A DNA stretch of 29,278 nt from Nemertoderma westbladi (taxonomy: Eukaryota; Xenacoelomorpha; Nemertodermatida; Nemertodermatidae), in contig JAUCBJ010002456.1 of the NCBI GenBank assembly GCA_032718475.1, positions 1 to 29,278 on the forward strand, given 5' to 3'. A program made the position numbers and the translations under genes. Positions 1-10,355 of this stretch are shown here, piece after piece (position 1 is the stretch's first letter; each line of letters opens with the position of its first letter). The notes under the pieces were generated by a model. The model made no database searches, had not been told where the DNA came from, and was given only the letters and a program-made list of their open reading frames with translations.

Positions 1-1870
1 GAATAATTCGCTCGGGGTCCAGGACCTGAACTGTATCCGGGGCAGTTCTACGGGGCACAGGTAGCTTAGTGCTATGCAAAGGGAATTTAGAGGTAGTCTC
101 AGGGAGCACAGGTATGTCTATCACCGAAGGGGTGATTTCAAGAACAGGCCTAATTATTTCAGGCTCATCTACTATAGTAGGGAGTCTTTCTATTTTAATT
201 ATTTGGTCTGTGGGCTCTGTACTACCTAAGTTGGTGTTATTTAGTTGCCTTCTAACAGCTGGAGGCAAATCAGGCAATTTCTGACGGTGGAATGTTCTTT
301 TACGTCTACTTAGACGAGATCTATTTCCCTTGCCTTCAGTATCGGTGGTATCGCCTTCCTCAGATGATGTATATCCCTGTCTTTTGGGAGTAGATCGATT
401 CATCATCTGCATATTACTAGCTGCTAACTGTTTATTTATGCAGTCTTGATTCTCCTGAATGTTTTCCAATTCTAATTGGGTGGTTTCGTCAGCCGCTTTC
501 CTTTCTGCTTCTGCCACTTTTGCCTCTGCCGCTGCCTCTGCCACTGCCTCTGCCGCTTTTGCCTCTGCCGCTGCCTCTGCCGCTTTTGCCTCTGCCGCTG
601 CCTCTGCCGCTTTTGCCTTGGCCGCTGCCTCCGCCGCTTTTGCCTTGGCCGCTGCCGCCTTTCTTTCTGCTTCTGCAGCTACTACTGCTGCTTTCTTTCT
701 GTCTTCTATACGTTTTTTCTTTACTTGTTCTTCTTGGTCTCTAGCGATGCGGAGTTGTTCATCGAATTTAGCTTGGTTCGCCGCTAACCTATCCACATCA
801 ATTGCATCCAACACACGCTGGGCTCCTTCACTATTAGGGCTAAGCCCATCTAGTCTTCTCCGCAACTCTTCATCACCTACGAAACGCTGATAGTCTGACA
901 GATAGATGTCAATGGCATCCCTCTTATGCGGTTTCTCTGCCGTCGCTTCACTTTCCACTTGGGAAAAAGTAGCGTCTGTTGATTCTCCATGGGTTGATCG
1001 CTCCTCTAGCTGAGCTTTCCACTGAGCAGTTCCTCGAACCTGGAGATTCACTCTTTGAAACCAAGTCTTTACGGCAACTTGCAACGACGTGTCTTGTCTT
1101 CTTTTAGAAGCCTCCTCAAAGGCGGATAAGATTAGCCTAATCCGCAGAACTCTTTCTCTAACTTGATAAAGCAGCGATCCCTGCTCTTGAGGTCCTTGAG
1201 GTTGTTGAAACAGTTGTCTCTCTACTCGCTCCATAGAGCTGAAGAATCCCTGTGCGTATCCGGCTGCGGACCTCTTCCATACAGCTGGATCGATGGTTTC
1301 CTTGGCTACTCCCATCCGGTGTATGTCTTCCCAGGCAGCTTCTGATAAATCAAACGGGAGTCCGGGTCCGGGGAAGTTCCATTGCGACTCGACAATAGAC
1401 TTCAGTTCTTCACTAGTGTATCCCGCGTAACTATCTCTAGTTGACCGTTGACTTCTCGCCCAATCGATCTGGTGTTCTTCCACCGCGATCAATAACCCAG
1501 CGAGCACGGCTGCAGGAAGGATGAGAAGGGGATCCGTATAAACCGCATCCGTCATCTCTGCTCCGCTCTCGGGTGTCAGCTCTACAGTATCCTCACTACT
1601 GGAGCTGCTGGGCCGCTGAGGAATAAGTTCTTGACTAGTGGGTTGTTGCTGTTCCGCTGCCTTTTGGTCCCGCTTGACCTGAGCTCGAGTGCCTATGATA
1701 GACCTACGATGTTGGACCAGCCTAGGTTCTGTTATTACTACTGGAGGGATGACCTTCCTCACAGTGGGAGGTGAACTGGATTTACGACCAGACGGTTGTA
1801 CGTCTCTATCTGAGTCGCAGATAGTTACATCTAATAAACTGTCTGACAGGTTCTGCTTAGTATCAGACAT
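1..1870 (-). CDS. Large unrecognised protein, N-terminal 623 codons (runs off left edge)
   Basis: I read this frame on the minus strand from ATG at 1870-1868 to the window edge and found no stop; an in-frame TAG at 1897-1895 precedes the ATG. The first ~110 residues are Ser/Pro-rich and look disordered (MSDTKQNLSDSLLDV..., later a run of five Ser). Residues ~115-131 are strongly hydrophobic (LLILPAAVLAGLLIAV), either a buried helix or a membrane segment. Residues ~140-340 are charged and probably helical, with Trp-containing motifs. Residues ~355-460 are a predicted long helix rich in Ala, Glu and Lys, part of it built on a 27-bp DNA repeat. Residues ~515-530 are very basic (RSRLSRRKRTFHRQK), a possible nuclear or nucleic-acid-binding segment. 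I recognise no family. An intronless frame this long next to repeats would fit a retroelement gag-like ORF, but no CCHC knuckle is seen in this part; a single-exon host gene is equally possible. Being a real coding frame is fairly likely; its function is unknown. Confidence 0.6.
   Translation of the reverse strand, partial: MSDTKQNLSDSLLDVTICDSDRDVQPSGRKSSSPPTVRKVIPPVVITEPRLVQHRRSIIGTRAQVKRDQKAAEQQQPTSQELIPQRPSSSSSEDTVELTPESGAEMTDAVYTDPLLILPAAVLAGLLIAVEEHQIDWARSQRSTRDSYAGYTSEELKSIVESQWNFPGPGLPFDLSEAAWEDIHRMGVAKETIDPAVWKRSAAGYAQGFFSSMERVERQLFQQPQGPQEQGSLLYQVRERVLRIRLILSAFEEASKRRQDTSLQVAVKTWFQRVNLQVRGTAQWKAQLEERSTHGESTDATFSQVESEATAEKPHKRDAIDIYLSDYQRFVGDEELRRRLDGLSPNSEGAQRVLDAIDVDRLAANQAKFDEQLRIARDQEEQVKKKRIEDRKKAAVVAAEAERKAAAAKAKAAEAAAKAKAAEAAAEAKAAEAAAEAKAAEAVAEAAAEAKVAEAERKAADETTQLELENIQENQDCINKQLAASNMQMMNRSTPKRQGYTSSEEGDTTDTEGKGNRSRLSRRKRTFHRQKLPDLPPAVRRQLNNTNLGSTEPTDQIIKIERLPTIVDEPEIIRPVLEITPSVIDIPVLPETTSKFPLHSTKLPVPRRTAPDTVQVLDPERII
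518..658 (-). repeat. In-frame 27-bp tandem repeat coding an Ala/Glu/Lys helix
   Basis: TTTTGCC blocks recur at 557, 584, 611 and 638, exactly 27 bp apart, with a degenerate extra copy from 518. Because 27 is divisible by 3, the minus-strand frame is preserved and each unit gives nine residues of the type AAAEAKAAE. This is consistent with a length-variable coding minisatellite forming a charged alpha-helix. On the plus strand the same DNA gives an unlikely Ser/Ala/Phe or Pro/Leu run. Confidence 0.8.
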
Positions 1871-4770
1871 GACTAGGTATGTACAGTTGAATGCCTACTG
1901 CTATATTACAGTCTAAGCAAGTCTAGTAACTCAGTATGAACTGCTAGCCTAGTAATTAATTACCGTTACTGCTACTCAGTGTAGCGTGATATATATATAA
2001 TATATTAGAATACCGGTATACTTATAGTATATATAACTATATAAGTATTATTACAGACTAGGTTTATCACAGAATACCGGTATAATTTTAGCACAAATAT
2101 ATATAAATATATAATAGGCCTATCGGAATACCGGTATACAGCTTACAGTTTGTAGTATATATAATTCTGGAATAGAATTAATTACAAGTACCGGTATAAT
2201 TTCAGCCTAGATTTATAGAAATAAAGATAATAGGCCTATCGTAAATACCGGTATATCAATTATTTCAGAATAATTGAATTTCTGTTACTTTAGGGTTACT
2301 TGGTTACTTTAACTTACTTTATTACCGTTATTTAAGCAGTAATCCAACTGATATTGAGACCTAATGGTTGTATGGTAGGCCTACTATTTATAAATCGTTA
2401 GATTTGATTTATAATATATATATACCCGTTTTAATGGGTTTTGTCAATGTTTGAAATAAATGTTATTATTTCTGGGGAGTAATCACTACACAAAGCGGTG
2501 CGCTTTCAGTGAAGTGTTACTTATAGGACACTAAAACAAATAATACTAATTTACCTAAGTTACTTAATACTACAAATTACGTACAATTCGGGTTGAGATT
2601 ACAATCTCTAAATAAACACAAAAATTTACAAAAACACAAAATACGAATTTTTTAGGGTAATTTTACAAGAAGTCTACAAACCAGCCTAACAAAGGGTTAG
2701 AAACCGGTTATTACAACGGACAGGGTACTACGGTATTTGAAATAATAAGTAGTAGTAAATACACTGCGTTGTCTAGATAGGAAAATACCACCGCCTGACG
2801 ACCTATAGCCGTATCGCTATAGGTTCTACGTTATGTATCACGGAGTGTTCCTACCTAGAAGTTAATAGAGCTAATCGAATGTGCCTATCAACCACTTTAC
2901 AACACAAATATAATGCCTACACTAATTACTTTCGGAAAGGCTACCCGTACAGACTTACACAAACAAAGTACAGACTAAACGATGGCAGACTACTCTCAAG
3001 CCTAAATAAACCACAGGACATGCAGACTCCGAAATGATTAGGGAGTATGCGCTCTAACCCAGTAGTGCGACTTATTCTTTAGTTGGGGGTTTACCTTACC
3101 GCATTGGCTGCCCCTACTTCCTAACCGTACTTAATCGGACAAGTGCTCTACACACACTGTAATCCGTTCAGACTTAATAACAGCCAGACAACAGCTCAGC
3201 CTACAAATTGTCTGTACAATCTGATGAGGTTTACACGCCTTCTGTTCAATACTGGCCTACAAACAAATAAAACTTGACAGAAATAAGTAAAAATCTCAAT
3301 AAAAAAACCAGGGCTGCAGTCCCTGATTAATTATTAAGGCCTACTGGTATATAACAATCAAAATCGAATAATACTGCTGTACCTGTACTGCTGTAGGTAC
3401 CGGTCCGGGTAGTTAGGTAGTCAGGCCTACTGGTACCGGTTCTGGCAGTTGGGCCTACTGACCTACAGATGTACCGGTTGACTGGTACTTTCAACTTTAT
3501 TGCTTACTGCAATAAAGAAGCTATATCCTTTAATGTTCGCGCTTTCAGACCTTTGGCAGTTTAACCCACCAAATTAAGATGTCTTCTAGATATTAAATCG
3601 GTTTTTAGTCTATGACAAGTATTTGATTCACTACACTAGTCGAAACCAATCTGTGCGCGATCATTCACCCGCTGGATATTCCCGGGAGATTGGGTTCGAT
3701 GGTTTAATTTTATTGCTATGTAAGCCTAATGTATTATTCGACTGACAGTATTATATAATCTCTGACAATATTATTCACCTTCGGGAATATTAACAGTTCC
3801 TTTAGGACGTGGCGCTTTATCTATATAAACAGAGTTATGACTTAAACTACTCACAACGATATGGCTTAATTATAATTCACATATATGGCGCATTCTTTAG
3901 GAATTGCTTCTTTAACAGACTCACTCATACACAATGCTGCACAATACTGCACACTAATCTGCCAATCTTCACTGATTTTAGTCACATATAAAAGGAACAC
4001 AGACTGACTCATGTAGGGTCTATCAAATAACATTAGATTCACTTCAAACCACTTTAACATAAGTCACAATCGTTTATCTGTAACCCTTCTCTCTTACCTT
4101 CGGTATATCAAGAATATTGGGTTTCGGGGTTATTTATCGTTATTCCAAATATAATTATTCATCAACCATATTATGAAGAACTGACGGTAAATAGCAGTAT
4201 AAAACAACAATGAAAACACTGATTGTTATGAGTTTGCAATGTTTCAGCAGTCAGCATGTATGATCAGTCAGCAGTGATTCCATGAGTCAGGTAGTTAAAG
4301 GATATATGTCCTTGTAATTAAACCTACTAGTGTAAGACTAAAAACAGTAAAGCACAAAAAACTTCCAAGCCGTTCTTTCTTTGGCTCAGGACTGAATGTA
4401 AACACTGCACATAGGCATTGCGTCATTTCTCGGAAATTTTCTGTACAAGGAGCCACAAAAACGCTCTAATTGGCTGACTGAACTGAGAGACGCCGTAGAA
4501 CAAAGGAAATCAACACGTATGAATGTCAGCTGTTAACCGTAGTCATAGTAACTACTGTTCAAGAGTAGCTATCACCCCTTTGCGTCACGAATTGCCATAG
4601 AATCATAAAATATGCCTTTCACAGTACACATACGGAGGAAATAGGTCTTAGATCCTCTAAAAACACCGATACAGCAATAATACGGTCTCTTACACTTATT
4701 AAATCAACTACAGAGTATTTTAATGTAAAAGATAATAAAAATAACGGGGCAATTCAGCAAAGGCTTTTAC
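1871..4770. other. Intergenic, no supported gene; upstream region of the left-edge ORF
   Basis: Reading frames here are short and show no recognisable domain. The sequence is AT-rich with TATATATATAATATAT at about 1990-2005, roughly 120 bp upstream of the minus-strand ATG and a possible TATA-like element. There is a small perfect hairpin at 2492-2506 (AAAGCG-GTG-CGCTTT), a near-palindrome CAGGGCTGCAGTCCCTG near 3310, and a GGTACCGGT/AGGCCTACT-rich patch at about 3400-3490. If the 1-1870 frame belongs to an LTR element, its LTR and primer-binding site should lie here, but with only one end in view no LTR could be identified. Confidence 0.5.
2011..2255. repeat. Spaced array of five TACCGGTATA palindromes
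   Basis: TACCGGTATA occurs at 2011, 2075, 2129, 2189 and 2246 with spacings of 64, 54, 60 and 57 bp. Two of the sites (2129 and 2246) are preceded by the same ATAATAGGCCTATCG block, so part of the array is a diverged ~117-bp direct repeat. It lies 140-390 bp upstream of the minus-strand ATG at 1870. It may be a degenerate minisatellite or a set of binding sites; the sequence alone does not decide. Confidence 0.65.
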
Positions 4771-4777
4771 AGAAACC

Positions 4778-7150
4778 TTCTTTGGGTACCAATGGTCCGA
4801 GCTGGGCTGGAGATAGAAACCTTTTTTGGGTCCCGATGGACCGAGCTGGGCTGGAGATAGAAACCTTCATTGGATCCCGATGGTCCGAGCTGGGCTGGAG
4901 ATAGAAACCTTCTTTGGGTCCCGATGGTCCGAGGTGGGTTGGAGATAGAAACCTTCTTTGGGTCCCGATGGTCCGAGCTGGGCTGGAGATAGAAACCTTC
5001 TTTGGGTCCCGATGGTCCGAGCTGGGCTGGAGATAGAAACCTTCTTTGGGTCCCAATGGTCCGAGCTGGGCTGGAGATAGAAACCTTCTTTGGATCCCGA
5101 TGGTCCGAGCTGGGCTGGAGATAGAAACCTTTTTCAGGTCCCGATGGTCCGAGCTGGGCTGGAGATAGAAACCTTCTTTGGGTCCCGATGGTCCGAGCTG
5201 GGCTGTAGATAGAAACCTTCTTTGGATCCCGATGGTCCGAGCTGGGCTGGAGATAGAAACCTTCTTTGGGTCCCGATGGTCCGAGCTGGGCTGGAGATAG
5301 AAACCTTCTTTGGGTCCCGATGGTCCGAGCTGGGCTGGAGATAGAAACCTTCTTTGGATCCCGATGGTCCGAGCTGGGCTGGAGATAGAAACCTTCTTTG
5401 GATCCCGATGGTCCGAGCTGGGCTGGAGATAGAAACCTTCTTTGGATCCCGATGGTCCGAGTTGGGCTGGAGATAGAAACCTTCTTTGGGTCCCGATGGT
5501 CCGAGCTGGGCTGGAGATAGAAACCTTTTTCAGGTCCCGATGGTCCGAGCTGGGCTGGAGATAGAAACCTTCTTTGGGTCCCGATGGTCCGAGCTGGGCT
5601 GGAGATAGAAACCTTCTTTGGATCCCGATGGTCCGAACTGGGCTGGAGATAGAAACCTTCTTTGGGTCCCGATGGTCCGAGCTGGGCTGGAGATAGAAAC
5701 CTTCTTTGGATCCCGATGGTCCGAGCTGGGCTGGAGATAGAAACCTTCTTTGGGTCCCGATGGTCCGAGCTGGACTGGAGATAGAAACCTTCTTTGGGTC
5801 CCAATGGTCCGAGCTGGGCTGGAGATAGAAACCTTCTTTGGATCCCGATGGTCCGAGCTGGGCTGGAGATAGAAACCTACTTTGGATCCCGATGGTCAGA
5901 GCTGGGCTGGAGATAGAAACCTTTTTCAGGTCCCGATGGTCCGACTGGGCTGGAGATAGAAACCTTCTTTGGGTCCCGATGGTCCGAGCTGGGCTGGAGA
6001 TAGAAACCTTCTTTGGATCCCGATGGTCCGAGCTGGGCTGGAGATAGAAACCTTCTTTGGGTCCCGATGGTCCGAGCTGGGCTGGAGATAGAAACCTTCT
6101 TTGGGTACCAATGGTCCGAGCTGGGCTGGAGATAGAAACCTTTTTTGGGTCCCGATGGTCCGAGCTGGGCTGGAGATAGAAACCTTCATTGGATCCCGAT
6201 GGTCCGAGCTGGGCTGGAGATAGAAACCTTCTTTGGGTCCCGATGGTCCGAGGTGGGTTGGAGATAGAAACCTTCTTTGGGTCCCGATGGTCCGAGCTGG
6301 GCTGGAGATAGAAACCTTCTTTGGGTCCCGATGGTCCGAGCTGGGCTGGAGATAGAAACCTTCTTTGGATCCCGATGGTCCGAGCTGGGCTGGAGATAGA
6401 AACCTTCTTTGGGTCCCGATGGTCCGAGGTGGGTTGGAGATAGAAACCTTCTTTGGGTCCCGATGGTCCGAGCTGGGCTGGAGATAGAAACCTTCTTTGG
6501 ATCCCGATGGTCAGAGCTGGGCTGGAGATAGAAACCTTCTTTGGGTACCAATGGTCCGAGCTGGGCTGGAGATAGAAACCTTTTTTGGGTCCCGATGGTC
6601 CGAGCTGGGCTGGAGATAGAAACCTTCTTTGGATCCCGATGGTCCGAGCTGGGCTGGAGATAGAAACCTTCTTTGGGTCCCGATGGTCCGAGCTGGGCTG
6701 GAGATAGAAACCTTCTTTGGGTCCCGATGGTCCGAGCTGGGCTGGAGATAGAAACCTTCTTTGGGTACCAATGGTCCGAGCTGGGCTGGAGATAGAAACC
6801 TTTTTTGGGTCCCGATGGTCCGAGCTGGGCTGGAGATAGAAACCTTCATTGGATCCCGATGGTCCGAGCTGGGCTGGAGATAGAAACCTTCTTTGGGTCC
6901 CGATGGTCCGAGGTGGGTTGGAGATAGAAACCTTCTTTGGGTCCCGATGGTCCGAGCTGGGCTGGAGATAGAAACCTTCTTTGGGTCCCGATGGTCCGAG
7001 CTGGGCTGGAGATAGAAACCTTCTTTGGGTCCCAATGGTCCGAGCTGGGCTGGAGATAGAAACCTTCTTTGGATCCCGATGGTCCGAGCTGGGCTGGAGA
7101 TAGAAACCTTTTTCAGGTCCCAATGGTCCGAGCTGGGCTGGAGATAGAAA
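4778..7150. repeat. Higher-order duplication inside the 44-bp array (variant signature block)
   Basis: The run of variant units GTACCAATGG, TTTTTTGGGT, TTCATTGGATCC, then a unit ending GAGGTGGGTTGG and two common units, appears at about 4778, 6096 and 6756, with a shortened form at 6536. The copies at 4778 and 6756 stay parallel for nine consecutive units (through CCCAATGG, GGATCC and TTTTTCAGG types). Distances between signature units are 1319, 440 and 220 bp, that is 30 units minus the 1-bp deletion, then 10 and 5 units. This shows block duplication by unequal exchange on top of single-unit expansion. Confidence 0.85.
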
Positions 7151-7284
7151 CCTTCTTTGGATCCCGATGGTCCCGAGCTGGGCTGGAGATAGAAACCTTT
7201 TTCAGGTCCCGATGGTCCGAGCTGGGCTGGAGATAGAAACCTTCTTTGGATCCCGATGGTCCGAGTTGGGCTGGAGATAGAAAC

Positions 7285-8164
7285 CTTCTTTGGGTCCCGA
7301 TGGTCCGAGCTGGGCTGGAGATAGAAACCTTCTTTGGGTCCCGATGGTCCGAGCTGGGCTGGAGATAGAAACCTTCTTTGGGTCCCGATGGTCCGAGCTG
7401 GGCTGGAGATAGAAACCTTCTTTGGGTCCCGATGGTCCGAGCTGGGCTGGAGATAGAAACCTTCTTTGGGTCCCGATGGTCCGAGCTGGGCTGGAGATAG
7501 AAACCTTCTTTGGGTCCCGATGGTCCGAGCTGGGCTGGAGATAGAAACCTTCTTTGGGTCCCGATGGTCCGAGCTGGGCTGGAGATAGAAACCTTCTTTG
7601 GGTCCCGATGGTCCGAGCTGGGCTGGAGATAGAAACCTTCTTTGGATCCCGATGGTCCGAGCTGGGCTGGAGATAGAAACCTTTTTCAGGTCCCGATGGT
7701 CCGAGCTGGGCTGGAGATAGAAACCTTCTTTGGGTCCCGATGGTCCGAGCTGGGCTGGAGATAGAAACCTTCTTTGGGTCCCGATGGTCCGAGCTGGGCT
7801 GGAGATAGAAACCTTCTTTGGGTCCCGATGGTCCGAGCTGGGCTGGAGATAGAAACCTTCTTTGGGTCCCGATGGTCCGAGCTGGGCTGGAGATAGAAAC
7901 CTTCTTTGGGTCCCGATGGTCCGAGCTGGGCTGGAGATAGAAACCTTCTTTGGGTCCCGATGGTCCGAGCTGGGCTGGAGATAGAAACCTTCTTTGGGTC
8001 CCGATGGTCCGAGCTGGGCTGGAGATAGAAACCTTCTTTGGGTCCCGATGGTCCGAGCTGGGCTGGAGATAGAAACCTTCTTTGGATCCCGATGGTCCGA
8101 GCTGGGCTGGAGATAGAAACCTTTTTCAGGTCCCGATGGTCCGAGCTGGGCTGGAGATAGAAAC
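7285..8164. repeat. Two adjacent 440-bp blocks of ten 44-bp units
   Basis: From 7285 eight common-type units are followed by a GGATCC-type and a TTTTTCAGG-type unit. The identical order of ten units restarts at 7725 and ends at about 8164. The copies within these blocks are nearly free of other variants, unlike the left part of the array, so this is the most recently homogenised section. Confidence 0.8.
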
Positions 8165-8422
8165 CTTCTTTGGGTCCCAATGGTCCGAGCTGGGCTGGAG
8201 ATAGAAACCTTCTTTGGATCCCGATGGTCCGAGCTGGGCTGGAGATAGAAACCTTTTTCAGGTCCCGATGGTCCGAGCTGGGCTGGAGATAGAAACCTTC
8301 TTTGGGTCCCGATGGTCCGAGCTGGGCTGGAGATAGAAACCTTCTTTGGATCCCGATGGTCCGAGCTGGGCTGATGATAGAAACCTTCTTTGGATCCCGA
8401 TGGTCCGAGCTGGGCTGATGAT

Positions 8423-10355
8423 TGACGTTTACAAAGAGTCAATGGATACAACGGAATAAGGGTTTGAAAATCATTCTTTCTAAAATAATGAGTCAATGGT
8501 TATAAAAAATAGAGAGAGAGAATGTTACACAATATGAGCTTTCCATTTCTCTTATATACATCATTTCAGGTGTTGCGTGAACACTTCATGGACTGTTACG
8601 CGCAGGTCTGCATTATTCCCAATTATTTCCCTACTGTACGAATGATTGGTCAAATAGAATCAGTTTCTTTCGAATGATCTTATGGGGAATATTTATTATT
8701 GTGGTCTACAGGCTACCATATTTCGCATTGCAAGGTGGTTCATCCTCATCTTTTTTAGAAGCTTCCAGTGTAAATTTCCTAAATATGTGAAAATTATACT
8801 TTTCAGTGAGTTGACCTCCATTATTAACATATTCCAAAGGTAGACGGGGTAGTAGGATGATTAAAATTACAACAATATGATCAAAATCCAATTTATTTTA
8901 TTAATTAATTTTAATCATCCAACTGTCCCGTTTATCTCTGCTATGTGACAATTATATTTCCCATTTCACAGTGAACCTTAGGGAATAGGTTATCAAACAG
9001 ACAAATCAGATATTGGATGGTTTGAATAACAATAAGTGAACAATTTTACTTCAAGTAAACTCTTGCAAACACATCAATAAACATCAACGTCATCATACGT
9101 GTTTTGCTTGATTAAAAACTAGTAAGACACTAAGAGTGAAATGAAGTGTAGAATTAAGTGTTCGCTGGTTGATTTGAATAAAACGAAATTTTTCACTTAT
9201 CTCCAGTCCCAGTTGGGGAATCGAGTTGATGTTTTACCAGTTAGACCTAGAATATGATTTAAATACAAATCTGGAAATTTATAATTACCGTTGATTACCT
9301 GAAGTGAAGTGTTGTGAAGTGAAGTGAAAAGTGTCCTTTATTCTTAATCGAATCTTTAAGAGTTCACTCTTCACTTCACTTCTCATAGAAATGTTAACTT
9401 GCACGTGTTTACTTGTATAATCAATTGGTTGTAATTCGCCAAACGGTTTACCAACTACACACATTCCAAGTGACTTTGAGCTTCCTACTAAATTAATTAT
9501 CCCTATATAGATCGCTCGCCCGCCCAAAGCCATACTTCAATTGGAATCCACTTCTAATAACGAAACCTTTAGCTGGATTTTGTTGTAACTATTGTCTCAT
9601 TGATTTCTAACCCTCGTACCGCGGTGTCCGTTTACTCTAAATCGAACTGCAAACAATTTAATTATATATTGAATGTTTAAATGTATACTGTATTATATTA
9701 CATACATACGATGGTTATTGGTTGGTTATGGATAGCGCTATTATATTGGTTTCATGGAGTACCAGTATAAATATTATTATTTGTGGCACGTTTGTATGGC
9801 ATGCACTGATACCGATAAACCTAAAAGTAAGTAATTCCCAACCAATGGATAGACCTCTTGTAACTTCTAACAAGTTCTTACATATTTCAAAACTCATACA
9901 ACCCACTTCACCCCAACCACGCATTAAATTGGGAAAGGGACAAAGTTCATACATTTATTAAGTGATTTCCAACTTCATTTCACAGTGGGACAAAACAAAA
10001 TGATATTCTTATTAGAAAACTTTGACTATCAATTATCTAGATTTTTTAACTATATAAATGTAATTTTGTACAAAATGTTGATAAATATTTCCCACTTCAC
10101 CCCAGTTCACGGTATTCAACTCCAACTACTGTATTACTAACAGGTACCATCACGTTTCGTACAAGACGACCCTTCTCCAGATCGCCATTCTCCAGATCCG
10201 ATCGCTTCTCCATCACATGTCACTGTTCCTATATATTCATCTCTATTCATCTTCTGGACTGCTCTATAGCGAATACTGGTTGGTGTCATAAGGAGTACCC
10301 GTCAATAAGTATAATCACCACGGGTTCTTTTTAAAGTCCGGCTTACAATCCAGGA
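8423..10355. other. Intergenic, no supported gene
   Basis: AT-rich DNA with only short frames lacking recognisable domains. An imperfect inverted repeat is visible: GAAGTGAAGTG motifs at about 9301-9330 face CACTTCACTTC at about 9367-9384. CCCACTTCACCCCA occurs at about 9902 and 10090. A TTTATT at 9954-9959 would be AATAAA on the minus strand, about 400 nt past the zinc-finger stop; whether it is used as its polyadenylation signal is unclear. Confidence 0.5.

Larger units (their letters stand above)
4771..8422. repeat. 44-bp minisatellite, about 83 copies
   Basis: A 44-bp unit containing GAGCTGGGCTGGAGATAGAA and TCCCGATGGTCC repeats head to tail for 3.65 kb. Spacing is rigid apart from a 1-bp loss near 5945 (GTCCGACTGGG) and a 1-bp gain near 7172 (GGTCCCGAGC). 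Variation concentrates in one short block: TTTGGGTCCCGATGG (commonest), TTTGGATCCCG, TTTTTCAGGTCCCG, TTTGGGTACCAATGG, TTTTTTGGGTCC and TTCATTGGATCC. The last two units carry GCTGATGAT instead of GCTGGAGAT, marking the right edge. The minus strand has no stop codon in any frame of the consensus unit, and 44 is not divisible by 3, so reading frames of hundreds of codons cycle through all three frames with a 44-residue period. I treat those as by-products of the repeat. There are no unique spacers, so it is not a CRISPR array. Confidence 0.97.

Noticed and set aside
459-890. Plus-strand Ala/Ser/Phe-rich and Pro/Leu-rich frames
   Set aside because: They are the antisense of the minus-strand coding minisatellite, and the minus frame is far longer.
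3866-4060. Short minus-strand frame of 64 codons
   Set aside because: Length expected by chance, no domain, no splice or promoter support.
4771-8422. CRISPR-like array
   Set aside because: Units are contiguous with no unique spacers, in a eukaryotic context.
4754-8496. Minus-strand reading frames of 789, 661 and 345 codons in the 44-bp array
   Set aside because: They are consequences of a stop-free repeat unit; the same peptide block appears in all three frames and there is no unique domain or splice context.
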